Positions 47,301-55,863 of a DNA stretch of 64,000 nt are shown piece after piece. Origin of the DNA: Chitinophaga sancti (GTDB lineage Bacteria > Bacteroidota > Bacteroidia > Chitinophagales > Chitinophagaceae). The stretch is from the NCBI RefSeq assembly GCF_034087045.1, contig NZ_CP139247.1:5978001-6042000 (forward strand), read 5' to 3'. The notes beneath the pieces were generated by a model, which was not told the DNA's origin, did no database searches, and worked only from the letters and a program-made list of their open reading frames with translations. The position numbers and the translations under genes are program-made. Numbering within the stretch: position 1 is the first letter of the stretch; each line of letters starts with the position of its first letter.

Positions 47301-47850
47301 CATCAACGGAGACGGTACGATCTCTAATGCAGACATGGTACCTATCGGTTTTCCGACCACGCCAGAGTTGATCTATGGAATGCTCTTTTCTGTGGGCTAT
47401 AAGAACTTTGATATCAGCGCTGCCTTTCAGGGTTCAGGCAGGTCTTCCTTTATTATTAATTCAGCGAACACGACACCTTTTTATATCAATGGAGGTAACC
47501 AGAATGGTTTGCTACAGTCCATTGCAGACGATCACTGGTCAGAAGATAACCGGAACTCCTACGCATTCTGGCCAAGATTAAGTAATACCATTTCAGAGAA
47601 TAACAAACAGACATCTACCTGGTGGCTGCGGAGCGGTTCATTCCTGCGACTGAAATCAGCTGAGATCGGGTATAACTTTTCTGATCGGGTGTTAAAAAAA
47701 TTCCGGCTCAGTACAGGTCGTATTTATGTAAATGGTATGAACCTGGCTACAATCAGTGCCTTCAAAATATGGGATCCGGAGATGGGTGATTCAGGTCTGG
47801 GATACCCTATTCAGCGGGTATTTAATACAGGATTGTCTATCGGGTTTTAA
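44395..47850 (+). CDS. SusC/RagA-family TonB-dependent transporter with STN domain (locus 2)
   Basis: The 1151-aa product has a signal peptide (about 20-36, IAFLLLFLNYQLRGQ). An STN domain follows (about 50-115, LESIFKSIEQQTDITFFYSG), then a carboxypeptidase-regulatory-like domain (about 130-205, TVMLKGTNIGATADQNGFF). The plug has SusC signatures (AYGTQKKTSMVSSI, FFIRGVGTF, SVLKDATASALYGARGANG), and a barrel ends in VFNTGLSIGF. It imports a SusD-bound ligand with TonB energy. The STN domain and the divergent ECF/FecR pair suggest self-regulated expression. No hydrolase lies in the operon, so the substrate cannot be inferred. Confidence 0.96.
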   Translation: MNRHSPLMKTASKHFAWQRTTIAFLLLFLNYQLRGQTISPPIVTIKGNNMTLESIFKSIEQQTDITFFYSGNIPKNDIIGQVNYSGAKVTTVLDDLLKGRNLAYEIKKNVILIRREEKPLPVEKPAAASQESILTGQILAEDTKTPLPMATVMLKGTNIGATADQNGFFKLRLNGTSKVLVVQYVGYETREMNLTGKNNLEIMLSPKDNTIKDVVVVAYGTQKKTSMVSSITSINPKELKGPTSNLTTMLAGKIAGVISYQRSGEPGADNAQFFIRGVGTFGAGKVDPLILIDNIESSSRDLARLQPDDIAGFSVLKDATASALYGARGANGVILVTTKTGNIGKMKFNARLENATSSNTRNFALADNITYMKLANEATLTRNPLSALPYSQNKIDHTEAGDDPLLYPNNNWIKQLIKNHTNNQRYNINASGGSDKAKYYLAMTYNIDNGILKENELNNFSNNIKLRSYSILSNTTINLTKTTEALVSLKGQFDDYNGPVGGGAAVFYNAIWSNPVAFPAVYPSSLMPYVKHPLFGNALIPGGGALYVNPYAQSISGFQATNTSTLTAQLSLKQNLDAVTPGLSARVMAYTTRYAYFAVSRQYSPYYYQANTNEGKFSGLTLINDGSTGSVGATPTEYLTYSPGDKVVNTTTYAETALNYSRIFKDKHSVGGMLIGTIRNYITGNASTLQLSLPSRNLGVSGRFTYGYDNRYLFEYNFGYNGSERFATNHRFGYFPSIGGGWIVSNEKFFSSLADKVQQLKFRFTYGLVGNDQIGNSTDRFFYLSDVNLNGGAAGYFGTQFNYSRPTVAINRYENKDITWELSRQTNIGMDLTVFKDLTLTIDAYKQVRSNILMVRSTIPSSMGLQADISANSGKASSQGMDLMLNYSKTFEHSLWLQTRGTLTYAKSKLLVNEEPQYAANNQHLSKVGNSLGQIYGLVAEKLFVDDAEVSNSPIQYGRIMAGDIKYRDINGDGTISNADMVPIGFPTTPELIYGMLFSVGYKNFDISAAFQGSGRSSFIINSANTTPFYINGGNQNGLLQSIADDHWSEDNRNSYAFWPRLSNTISENNKQTSTWWLRSGSFLRLKSAEIGYNFSDRVLKKFRLSTGRIYVNGMNLATISAFKIWDPEMGDSGLGYPIQRVFNTGLSIGF

Positions 47851-47874
47851 GTGTTAATTAAAGAACAGAATTTT

Positions 47875-49785
47875 ATGAAAATTATTCGTTTGTTCATAAT
47901 TGCGGCATTGCTGACTACATCCTGCAAAAAGAATTTCCTGGATGTGGTACCTGATAATGTGGCAACCATTGATAATGCCTTTACTTCCAAAACAGAAGCT
48001 GAGAAATATTTATTTACCTGTTATTCGTATCTCCCCATCAGTTTCGACCCTACTTACAATGTAGGTTTATCTGCCAGCGATGAGGTCTTTGTACTTGACC
48101 CTACCAGTGCAATCAGGTCTACTAACGTGCTTCGCCTGCCTTATGGAGATCAGAATATTTCAAGTCCTATCGCCAATTTCATGACTGGCGACAGAGACGG
48201 AACCGCAAGTTATAAAGCGATCAGGGATTGTAACATTTTCCTGGAAAACATCAGTAATCTTAGTAAAGTACCGGATCTGGACATCGATACCCGTGAGCGT
48301 TGGATATCTGAAGTAACGTTTCTGAAAGCCTACTATCATTTCCTCATGTTCAGGGCATATGGTCCAATTCCTGTTATTGATAAGAACCTGCCTATCAGTG
48401 TGGCCATTGAAGAAACGTATGTAAAACGCCAGCCGGTGGATAGTGTGGTGAATTATATTGCCAATCTGCTGGACGAAGCGGCCCTGCATTTGCCAAACAG
48501 TATCAATAATATTTCATCAGAACTGGGTCGCATTACCAAACCGGCGGCATTGGGGCTCAAGGCAAAATTGCTCGTCACAGCTGCGAGTCCTTTGTACAAT
48601 GGTAATTCAGACTATGCTGCTTTTAGAAATAAAGATGGGGCTGCGCTCTTTAATCCTGCTTACAGCGCAGAGAAATGGCAGCATGCAGCAGATGCGTGCA
48701 AAGCGGCCATTGACCTTGCTACAGCACAGGGAGTAAAGTTGTACGAATTCCCTGCACAGACCATTCCGCTGAATGCTACTACCATGACCCAAATGAGCAT
48801 CCGTAACTCCATGAGCGAGCCATGGAATAGTGAGCTGATATGGGGGAACACCACCAGTATTACATGGGCGTGTACCTTCTTACAACGTTGTGGAATTGGC
48901 CAGTTTGATTTTGATAATGCAGTGGCGTCAAAGACAGCCGGACATCCATTAATGGGGCCTACCATCAAAATGGCAAAGTTATTTTATACAAAGAATGGAG
49001 TGCCTATTGATGAAGACAAAACGCTTGACTTCTCTAATATTTCTACCCTGCGGGTAGCCAGTCATGATGAAAGATTTAATATCAAAGAAGGAGAAACGAC
49101 CGCGCGGTTAAACTTTGACAGAGAGCCTCGATATTACGCAGATCTTGGTTTTGACAGGGGCATCTGGTATATGGCGAACAGCCCATCAAAAAGCGATGAA
49201 AACACCTTCTGGCTGAAGGCAAGGGGTAGTGAAACGAGCCAGTCATCACCAGTGCCTGTCTGCGGGTTTTATATGAAGAAAACGGTGAACTGGCATATGG
49301 ATTGGAATACCCTCACCTACCCTTCTTATCCATATCCTGAAATGCGGCTGGCAGACCTGTATTTGTTGTATGCCGAAGCATTGAATGAAGCACAGGGTCC
49401 ACAGAATGATGTTTATGAATACATCAACCGCGTAAGGGCAAGAGCAGGTTTGACAACGGTGCAGAACGCCTGGGCCACTTATAGCAGGAACCCTACGAAA
49501 TATACCACCAAAGAAGGGATGCGTACTATCATCCAGCGGGAACGTGCGATAGAACTTTGTTTTGAAGGACATCGTTTCTGGGATCTGTTGCGTTGGAAAA
49601 CGGCGGCACAGGAACTGAGTGGCAATATTACCGGCTGGGTAGTGAGCGGACAAACACCGGAGTTGTACTATCGTGAAATTTCTTTCCTGGCAAGGCATTT
49701 CGTGGCGCCACGTGATTACCTGTGGCCGATAGATGAAGATGACATACTGGAAAATCCGAACCTGGTTCAAAATCCTAACTGGTAA
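47875..49785 (+). CDS. SusD/RagB-family surface lipoprotein (locus 2)
   Basis: The product is 636 aa from the ATG at 47875; the frame can be extended to a GTG at 47851 directly after the SusC stop, but the lipoprotein signal (IIAALLTTSC, Cys17) begins at 47875. The N-terminus (KKNFLDVVPDNVATIDNAF) and the C-terminal motif QRERAIELCFEGHRFWDLLRW are diagnostic. TPR-like helices and YAEALNEAQGP are also present. At 636 aa it is longer than the other SusD in this window (453 aa). It would cap the SusC barrel and capture the ligand. Two accessory lipoproteins follow on the same strand. Confidence 0.95.
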   Translation: MKIIRLFIIAALLTTSCKKNFLDVVPDNVATIDNAFTSKTEAEKYLFTCYSYLPISFDPTYNVGLSASDEVFVLDPTSAIRSTNVLRLPYGDQNISSPIANFMTGDRDGTASYKAIRDCNIFLENISNLSKVPDLDIDTRERWISEVTFLKAYYHFLMFRAYGPIPVIDKNLPISVAIEETYVKRQPVDSVVNYIANLLDEAALHLPNSINNISSELGRITKPAALGLKAKLLVTAASPLYNGNSDYAAFRNKDGAALFNPAYSAEKWQHAADACKAAIDLATAQGVKLYEFPAQTIPLNATTMTQMSIRNSMSEPWNSELIWGNTTSITWACTFLQRCGIGQFDFDNAVASKTAGHPLMGPTIKMAKLFYTKNGVPIDEDKTLDFSNISTLRVASHDERFNIKEGETTARLNFDREPRYYADLGFDRGIWYMANSPSKSDENTFWLKARGSETSQSSPVPVCGFYMKKTVNWHMDWNTLTYPSYPYPEMRLADLYLLYAEALNEAQGPQNDVYEYINRVRARAGLTTVQNAWATYSRNPTKYTTKEGMRTIIQRERAIELCFEGHRFWDLLRWKTAAQELSGNITGWVVSGQTPELYYREISFLARHFVAPRDYLWPIDEDDILENPNLVQNPNW

Positions 49786-49798
49786 AAACCGACAACAC

Positions 49799-50992
49799 AT
49801 GAAGTTAACATATATCATCGCTTTAATTTTATTAGCGGCATCCTGTACCAGGGATGATTTGCGCAGCCCCGTTTCAAAGAACAGTTCGGCTCCTGGTGCA
49901 GTAACCAATGTAAAGGTGGTGAACCTGAATGGGAAATCAGCCTTAACGTATACACTTCCGGCTGATGAGGACCTATCTTATGTAAAAGCGGAATATGAAA
50001 CATCTGCAGGTCATCCAAGAGAGATAAAAGCATCTTACTATGTGAACACACTCACAGTAGATGGCTTTGGAGATACCTTGCCACATACCATTAAACTCTA
50101 CGCGGTAAATTCCAGTGAAGTAGCAAGTGAGGCTGTCACCGTTACCGTACAGCCACTGACACCGCCTATTGACCTGGCCTTAAGATCACTGAAAGTAGTG
50201 GCTACATTTGGTGGTTTCAATCTCACCTGTGACAATCCTACAGAAGAAAACCTAGCGATCATTCCACTGGTAGATACCACAGGGAATGGTGTATGGGTAC
50301 AGACGACTGGTATGGATAATATTTATAGTAATAGTCCAGTCATCACCAGTTCAGTCAGGGAACAACCAGCTATAGAGCGACACTATGCATTTGTGGTAAG
50401 GGATAGATGGCTGAATTATTCAGATACGCTATATGAAACGTTAACACCTATATTCGAACAGTTACTCCCTAAATCAGATTGGAGCAATTATGTGTTGCCT
50501 GGTGACGCGGAGATATTGAACAATGGTGGTCGTACAGATGTGTCTTATATCTATGACGGTAATTTTCATCCCGGCTGGCCACAGTGTTTATTTACAGTAG
50601 AACAGGCCAGCTCTTCACAGATGGTGACACTGGACCTTGGCAAACCACATATCTTCAGCCGTATGCAGGTAAATCCTTATAAGGAAGTGGGCAGTTTGTA
50701 TTATGTAAGAGGGAATGTAAAGGACTTTGAAATATGGGCATCCAATTCACCGAATTTAAGTGGCGCTTTGGATGAAAGCTGGACCAGGCTGGTTACCTGC
50801 CATGTTACGAAACCTTCAGGCTCTGCTTCAGGTACAGAGACAACAGCGGATCAAACGCTTGCATATAATGGCTGGCAGTTTGATTTTCCAGCGTTACAAA
50901 CGGCCTATCGGTATGTAAGGATCAGAAGTCTTTCCAACTGGCAGGGTTCATACTTTATAAACATAGCAGAGTTCACGCTATGGGGTAATTAA
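49799..50992 (+). CDS. DUF4959/DUF5126/DUF5000-type lipoprotein
   Basis: The product is 397 aa from the ATG at 49799; the extension to 49733 overlaps the SusD gene and lacks a signal. It has a lipoprotein signal (ALILLAASC, Cys16) and a fibronectin-like DUF4959 segment (about 28-125, PGAVTNVKVVNLNGKSALTY). A DUF5126-like segment follows (about 125-245), then a C-terminal DUF5000 discoidin-like fold (about 250-397, QMVTLDLGKPHIFSRMQV, YRYVRIRSLSNW). It is a standard accessory surface protein of Bacteroidota SusC/D loci and is probably glycan- or ligand-binding. Confidence 0.88.
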   Translation: MKLTYIIALILLAASCTRDDLRSPVSKNSSAPGAVTNVKVVNLNGKSALTYTLPADEDLSYVKAEYETSAGHPREIKASYYVNTLTVDGFGDTLPHTIKLYAVNSSEVASEAVTVTVQPLTPPIDLALRSLKVVATFGGFNLTCDNPTEENLAIIPLVDTTGNGVWVQTTGMDNIYSNSPVITSSVREQPAIERHYAFVVRDRWLNYSDTLYETLTPIFEQLLPKSDWSNYVLPGDAEILNNGGRTDVSYIYDGNFHPGWPQCLFTVEQASSSQMVTLDLGKPHIFSRMQVNPYKEVGSLYYVRGNVKDFEIWASNSPNLSGALDESWTRLVTCHVTKPSGSASGTETTADQTLAYNGWQFDFPALQTAYRYVRIRSLSNWQGSYFINIAEFTLWGN

Positions 50993-51011
50993 TCACTTAT
51001 AATCTTTTAGG

Positions 51012-52214
51012 ATGCAAAGAGCATTTATAATATCAGGCATGTTGACATTATTGTTTGCATGTACCAAAATGGATGAATACAGGGATAAATATATGGGTAA
51101 TGGATCCATAGTTTATCCGGGCAAAATGGATTCTGTAGAAGCCTTTTCGGGTAAGAACAGGGCGGAGATCAGGGGGTTGTTTACTTCCGATCCTAAGATC
51201 ACGAAGTACAAGGTGTTCTGGAATAGCAGACAGGATTCAATAGAGGTGCCTGTGACAAGGACATCTGGTGTGGACACAGCAAAAGTGATCATACCTGATC
51301 TTCCGGAAGGACTGATGAGTTTTGAGATCAGGACCTATGATGCGCATGACAATATATCTATCCCCGTAAATACATCTGCGAATGTATATGGGGACCTCTA
51401 TCAGAGTGCACTGATCAATAGGGGTATTGCAAATGCAGAGATGCTGGACGATGGATCCGCGTTGATAAAGTGGGCAGATGCCAGCAGTGATGCAGGTACG
51501 GTGAGCATGCGGATTAAGTATACAGATAATACGGGGGGTGCGCATGATACGCTGGTATTGTCTGTTCTTACAGACATGACTACGACATTGCCTGCGTTCA
51601 AATCCGGAACGAGTATTAGTTATCAAACGGCTTATTTGCCCAATGCTACGGCAATAGATACCTTTTATACAGCATTTGAGGTATTTTCTGTGAAAGCGGA
51701 TGTGACAGCGTTGTACCTGAAGAATACAGGTCCTTTTGATCGCGCTACTTATGATGGTGGACGCTGGGGTACGCTGGCAGCGCCATGGGTGACGAGTGCG
51801 AATGTGATCAATCACTCAGGTTATGGCGGATATGCATCAGAGACGTGGTTGAATGCAGGCGGGTTCCTGGTGATGGAATCAGGATGGAGTGGAACGGCGA
51901 ATATTGTGAATGGAAAGATTTCACAGACGACGACATTGCCTGCGGGGAATTATATATTCCAGGTAGCGTGTTATACAGAGGCGTTGGATCCGGTGTATAT
52001 AGTGGCAGCGGCGGGCAGCGCACTTCCTGATATTAGTGGGCTTTCGGGGGCTTTGGGGTATGGATCATTTCCCAGCAGTACGTATGTGAGTGCGACGGTA
52101 TCAGTTAAGTTTACGTTGGAGCAGGAAGAGGAGGTGACATTAGGATTTTTAGCGACAATGACTTCGGGTAATCAATATTGGAGGGTAGGGAGTGTTAAGT
52201 TGATAAAGAATTAG
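51012..52214 (+). CDS. DUF4998/DUF5013-type lipoprotein
   Basis: The 400-aa product has a lipoprotein signal (GMLTLLFAC, Cys17) and a DUF4998-like region (about 20-225, SIVYPGKMDSVEAFSGKNR, then KVFWNSRQDSIEVPV). A C-terminal DUF5013-like beta sandwich follows (about 240-400, GGFLVMESGWSG, LPAGNYIFQVACY). These domains are characteristic of surface lipoproteins in SusC/D loci. It is the last gene of the operon, 19 nt after the preceding lipoprotein gene. An unusual 88-bp tandem repeat follows the stop codon. Confidence 0.85.
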   Translation: MQRAFIISGMLTLLFACTKMDEYRDKYMGNGSIVYPGKMDSVEAFSGKNRAEIRGLFTSDPKITKYKVFWNSRQDSIEVPVTRTSGVDTAKVIIPDLPEGLMSFEIRTYDAHDNISIPVNTSANVYGDLYQSALINRGIANAEMLDDGSALIKWADASSDAGTVSMRIKYTDNTGGAHDTLVLSVLTDMTTTLPAFKSGTSISYQTAYLPNATAIDTFYTAFEVFSVKADVTALYLKNTGPFDRATYDGGRWGTLAAPWVTSANVINHSGYGGYASETWLNAGGFLVMESGWSGTANIVNGKISQTTTLPAGNYIFQVACYTEALDPVYIVAAAGSALPDISGLSGALGYGSFPSSTYVSATVSVKFTLEQEEEVTLGFLATMTSGNQYWRVGSVKLIKN

Positions 52215-52228
52215 ATGTGGGGGGATGA

Positions 52229-52456
52229 AGAAATGGGGTTGAGGTGATAAGATTGGATATTGAAGAAATAAAGAAGTGGACTTTGAGGCGATAAAGAAAT
52301 GGGCTTTGAGGTGATAAGATTAGACTTTGAAGTGATAAGATTGGATATTGAAGAAATAAAGAAGTGGACTTTGAGGCGATAAAGAAATGGGCTTTGAGGT
52401 GATAAGATTAGACTTTGAAGTGGTAAGATTGGATATTGAAGAAATAAAGAAGTGGA
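52229..52456 (+). repeat. 88-bp tandem repeat after the locus 2 operon
   Basis: The 8-mer GGATATTG recurs at 52255, 52343 and 52431, a period of 88 bp over about 2.5 copies. The two full units are nearly identical. Inside each unit shorter elements recur (TTGAGGTGATAAGATT, TTGAAGTGATAAGATT). The period is not a multiple of three and one frame closes within a unit, so it is not coding. Confidence 0.9.
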
Positions 52457-52462
52457 AATTGA

Positions 52463-52489
52463 AAACCGCAAACGAAATGTTTGCGGTTT
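52463..52489. terminator. Terminator between locus 2 and the HAD phosphatase gene
   Basis: An 11-bp perfect stem (AAACCGCAAAC at 52463-52473, complement at 52479-52489) with a 5-nt loop is followed on + by a T-tract. It serves the plus-strand operon and, in reverse, the minus-strand HAD gene ending at 52492. Confidence 0.88.
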
Positions 52490-52491
52490 TT

Positions 52492-53166
52492 TTATATAAT
52501 TTCTGTAATTTCCTGGATGGTGTAGGTTGGGTTCAATACTTTGCAGGCATCCTTTTGGCCATATCCGTAGGCGGCCCAGCAGGAGGCGATGCCACAGTTG
52601 TTGGCGAAGAGAATGTCGGCATGGGTATCGCCGGTCATTAGTACTTCTTCCTTGTTTTTAATATTGAATTTTTGTGTGATGATGGTTTCGTAAACCATCG
52701 GATCGGGTTTCAATTTTAAAGCTAAATCCGGGAAGGCGCCTTCGGCGATGAGGAGGTCTGTCAGGTCGAAAAGATTCAGTGCTTTTAAGGAGCGTTCTAC
52801 TGCGGCAATGCCTTTATTGCTGAGGACAATGATGGTTTTATCCTGCGCTTTTAATTTTTCAAAAACAGCGGCGGCTCCTTCGAATAGTACGGTGAGCTTT
52901 TCGTCACATTCTTTATATAGTTCCCGGTATATTTTAGCGATTGCTTCAACATCTTCGAAGTTGAGTTTCGATGGTTCGGGATGCAGGTGTCTTATCGTAT
53001 CGTGTAAGGCACCACCTTTGCTGACGGCGGTGAGCATGGTTATTTCGTCGATGGTGTTCAGTCCGCTTTTTTCAAAGGTCTGGCTCATGGCGGAGTGAAT
53101 GGTGGGAAAAGTATTGCAAATGGTGCCGTCGTAGTCGAAGAGGTAGTAATTGTAGTGGTTCATCAT
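52492..53166 (-). CDS. HAD-superfamily phosphatase (phosphoglycolate-phosphatase-like)
   Basis: The 224-aa product has the four HAD motifs: I, FDYDGTICNTF with nucleophile Asp11; II, IIVLSNKG near 135; III, LKLKPDPMVYE near 175; IV, MTGDTHADILFANNCG near 197. The cap domain between motifs I and II is helical, as in subfamily IA phosphatases such as Gph. A second Met (53163) is an equally possible start. Substrate cannot be assigned from sequence. It is a single gene between the locus 2 operon and the tail-fibre-like gene. Confidence 0.9.
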   Translation of the reverse strand: MMNHYNYYLFDYDGTICNTFPTIHSAMSQTFEKSGLNTIDEITMLTAVSKGGALHDTIRHLHPEPSKLNFEDVEAIAKIYRELYKECDEKLTVLFEGAAAVFEKLKAQDKTIIVLSNKGIAAVERSLKALNLFDLTDLLIAEGAFPDLALKLKPDPMVYETIITQKFNIKNKEEVLMTGDTHADILFANNCGIASCWAAYGYGQKDACKVLNPTYTIQEITEII

Positions 53167-53244
53167 CCTTAATTTGCGATGTAAAAGTAATGGATAGAAA
53201 GGAGTTTTGAGAGATTTATCTGCCGGCGTTGGAGAATGATCATA

Positions 53245-54450
53245 TTATTGAATTGCTTTCTTAATCTCTGCCAGTTCCTGCTCCATCTTCTTCATCCGCT
53301 CCTGATTTTCGAGGTTTTGCTTATGCTCCTCAATCAGGTATAAGGTTAGTTCCTCGACTTTTTTCACAAGGATCTTATTCATCTCTCCGAGGTCCAGTCC
53401 ATTCACCGTCACTTCTTTCTCTGTAGGCACTTCGGGCAGATGTTTATGTTGTAGTACATAATTCTCAATTTCCATTAATGAGGGTAGCTGATAATGGCTA
53501 TCAAAGACATAATCAGGCCAGCCGGACTGGGTCACCTGAATTTTTTTTGCACCAATCGTACCTGCTACAGCGAGTTTGAATGTGCCTGTAGGCGTAGTAC
53601 CTATTCCAAGATTCCCATCGGCATCCAAGCGCATTTTTTCTGTACCATCATTTACCAGGAAAGTAAGATAACCTCCGAACCGGGTTGATGCTGGCCCCAT
53701 GTTGAAGATGAGCCCTGAATTTAAATTGCCGAAATATTTATGAATGAGACCAAACATTGGTGCACTTCCATCCGTGTTATAAGCATGTACGCCCAGATAG
53801 GTACCATCTTTGGTAGTGCTACCTATATATAATCGGCTTAGGATGGCTGTAGTAGTATCATCCACCATCGTGCCGACGTCCAGTGATGCCTTGGGCGCGA
53901 GTGTACCGATACCGAATTTACCATCTGCTGTGGAAATGACGCTATCAGGCAGGTTCACGGTGCCAGCGAATGCATTTCGATAAGGTATATCTCTGACGGC
54001 CGTTGCCTCGGGAATCAATGCAGAATCGACTACAGACCAACCGGTAAACATGGCTGCTGTCTCACTCATACCCTGTGCAAAGGCGCGAACATGAAAGCGT
54101 ACATAATAACCATTCTTGTAATCAAGGAAAATAGACATCTTGCCATTTTCATTACCAATCTTTATTGGAGGGGCTGAACCACCAGAAGAAGACACAGTAG
54201 TACGGGTTAAGGTATCTCCCAAAACATACGATGAAATTGTTAAGTTCAAGGTATAGCCTGGGATTGTAAAATCGTACCCTTCTATCCAGATAGTCGGCAT
54301 GGCGAAGCGGTTTGAAAAAGGGATGTTTGTTTTTATTTTGTAACCGTTGGTAGCATAAGCGTTGTTATTATATGATAATACATCATTGTAATACTGCGCT
54401 TTTCCAGAAATGACAAAGAATAGGGATAAGAATGCTAATAAATATTTCAT
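53245..54450 (-). CDS. Secreted tail-fibre-like protein with C-terminal coiled coil
   Basis: The 401-aa product has a signal peptide (MKYLLAFLSLFFVISGKAQ). A beta-rich body precedes a series typical of Bacteroidota tail-fibre-domain proteins (GNLGIGTTPTGTFKLAVAG, then WPDYVFDSHYQLPSLMEIE, HKHLPEVPTEKEV). A coiled coil ends the chain (about 345-401, KKVEELTLYLIEEHKQ). In phage proteins related regions act as intramolecular trimerisation chaperones. In Bacteroidota the combination with a signal peptide is common and of unknown function. A trimeric, cell-surface fibre is a reasonable inference. The C-terminal region lacks an obvious peptidase S74 Ser-Lys pair that I could assign. Confidence 0.8.
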   Translation of the reverse strand: MKYLLAFLSLFFVISGKAQYYNDVLSYNNNAYATNGYKIKTNIPFSNRFAMPTIWIEGYDFTIPGYTLNLTISSYVLGDTLTRTTVSSSGGSAPPIKIGNENGKMSIFLDYKNGYYVRFHVRAFAQGMSETAAMFTGWSVVDSALIPEATAVRDIPYRNAFAGTVNLPDSVISTADGKFGIGTLAPKASLDVGTMVDDTTTAILSRLYIGSTTKDGTYLGVHAYNTDGSAPMFGLIHKYFGNLNSGLIFNMGPASTRFGGYLTFLVNDGTEKMRLDADGNLGIGTTPTGTFKLAVAGTIGAKKIQVTQSGWPDYVFDSHYQLPSLMEIENYVLQHKHLPEVPTEKEVTVNGLDLGEMNKILVKKVEELTLYLIEEHKQNLENQERMKKMEQELAEIKKAIQ

Positions 54451-54728
54451 AAAAACAATGCTGTTTTGCTATGGGTTATAATGCTGTATAGGGCGATTAA
54501 AATATGGGGTGCAAATTAGGTATTTTTAGAAGTACTCATGAAATTATTTTCTATAATTATGCGCCATTGATTTGTTTTCTGATGAGTTACTGATATTTTT
54601 TGATGCTGCTTTCCAGGTAAAACCTTATAATTTTAAGCTATGCAATGATTATTCAAGTAGCTTATGCCTATGTATGTGATATCAAACCTGCGCGAACGCT
54701 GTTATCCTACAGATTGCCCTTTGATTAG
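54451..54728. other. Intergenic stretch without a recognised gene
   Basis: This divergent gap between the tail-fibre-like gene and the GNAT gene is AT-rich. Apart from the -7 box at its right end, I see no ORF, hairpin or repeat. Confidence 0.4.
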
Positions 54729-54736
54729 TATATTTG
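54729..54736 (+). promoter_or_regulatory. -7 box upstream of the GNAT gene
   Basis: TATATTTG matches TAnnTTTG and lies 18 nt before the ATG at 54755, giving a very short leader. A -33 TTG is present only at 12 nt spacing (54714-54716), shorter than usual. Confidence 0.4.
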
Positions 54737-54754
54737 TATAATAACCATTTATCA

Positions 54755-55192
54755 ATGAGCTTTATCATCAGACCATTCAATATTGATACTGACATCCCTG
54801 ACACCACCGTTCTCACTATTGAACTTGGCTACCCCTCTACTGAAGCTCAAATTACCCAAAGAATGAAGGCTATTCAGGCGGCATCAGGCTACCACACTTT
54901 TGTAGCTGTCGCCGATCATAAAGTCATTGGGTATATTGGTATCAACAAGCAACTTGCCTGGGAACAGGATGGTACTTATTTTAAAATTCAGGCGCTGGTG
55001 GTGAAACAGGAATATAGAAAAGAAGGTGTAGGTGCCGCCCTTATCCAACATACGGAAGCTTTTGCAAAAGCACAGGGCGCTACCTATCTTTTAGTTAACA
55101 GTGGCAACCGGGCCGAAAGGACGGCTGCGCATAGATTCTATCAGAATCAGGATTTCGAGCCGAAATCAACCGGGTTTAGAAAGGTGCTGTAA
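54755..55192 (+). CDS. GNAT-family N-acetyltransferase
   Basis: The product is 145 aa from the ATG at 54755; a TTG at 54734 lies inside the -7 box and was not used. The acetyl-CoA-binding motif A is clear (IQALVVKQEYRKEGVGAALI, residues about 77-96). Strand 4 (VAVADHKVIGYIGI) precedes it, and the C-terminal HRFYQNQDFEPKSTGFRK is typical of the fold. Substrate cannot be predicted. It is a single gene. Confidence 0.92.
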   Translation: MSFIIRPFNIDTDIPDTTVLTIELGYPSTEAQITQRMKAIQAASGYHTFVAVADHKVIGYIGINKQLAWEQDGTYFKIQALVVKQEYRKEGVGAALIQHTEAFAKAQGATYLLVNSGNRAERTAAHRFYQNQDFEPKSTGFRKVL

Positions 55193-55340
55193 ATTGAATG
55201 GAGTATATAGATATCATGGTTGTTGGCGGAATTAACAGGAAACCAGATACCACTGCGAACTTATCCGATTCTATCTTCATCACGGCTGTTCACTCCAATT
55301 ACAAGATCCCCAACACCTCTTTAGTTCAATCCTACCTCGA

Positions 55341-55862
55341 TCACAGCGGTCTCCCGAAATCAAGCGGGTCCGATAAGTCACTATAAACCCTGTCTAACTT
55401 CCTAATCCTCCACACCCATATTCCCACCAATACCATCCACATCACGATAAAAATAATTACAACTACCCATCCTGCATTAAAAAACACCATAACACTCGCC
55501 ATCATCAAGCTCCTAGCCATCACCGCTACTACCGCATACACCTTCATCTTCTCCAAATGCATTCTCAACGATTCCCGTAAATTCATCCCAATCACGCCCT
55601 GCTTTGCAAATACATATCCCACTATATTTCCTGCTATCACTCCTAACATCGCCACCACCAATAACACATTGGCATATACTGGCTTGCGATCCCCATCGAA
55701 AAAATCATAATACACAGTCAAAAACAACACAAACCCCACCAGCTCTATCACCATCTGTCTCCGAATTTGTTTCAATACCGGATGCTGGCGTTCACGCAAT
55801 AACCCGATATGTAGTGCAGAAGTTGTGTTTACATCATTCCACGCAGCAAAAAGATCTTCCAT
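55341..55862 (-). CDS. Membrane protein downstream of an ECF sigma gene
   Basis: The 173-aa product has a charged N-terminal segment (1-36) followed by four predicted membrane helices (about 38-53, 66-86, 107-127, 131-152) and a charged C-terminal tail. This layout, a short cytoplasmic head plus a four-helix bundle, is common in membrane proteins encoded after orphan ECF sigma genes, where the N-terminal part may act as an anti-sigma domain. That role is inferred. It is separated from the sigma gene by a tandem-repeat spacer of 334 nt. Confidence 0.8.
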   Translation of the reverse strand: MEDLFAAWNDVNTTSALHIGLLRERQHPVLKQIRRQMVIELVGFVLFLTVYYDFFDGDRKPVYANVLLVVAMLGVIAGNIVGYVFAKQGVIGMNLRESLRMHLEKMKVYAVVAVMARSLMMASVMVFFNAGWVVVIIFIVMWMVLVGIWVWRIRKLDRVYSDLSDPLDFGRPL

Positions 55863-55863
55863 A

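Noticed and set aside
49733..49799. Upstream start for the DUF4959-type lipoprotein
   Set aside because: It overlaps the SusD gene; the lipoprotein signal begins at 49799.
55198..55386. 62-codon + strand ORF after the GNAT gene
   Set aside because: No signal or family; its end overlaps the 3' end of the opposite-strand membrane protein gene, and the frame looks like chance.
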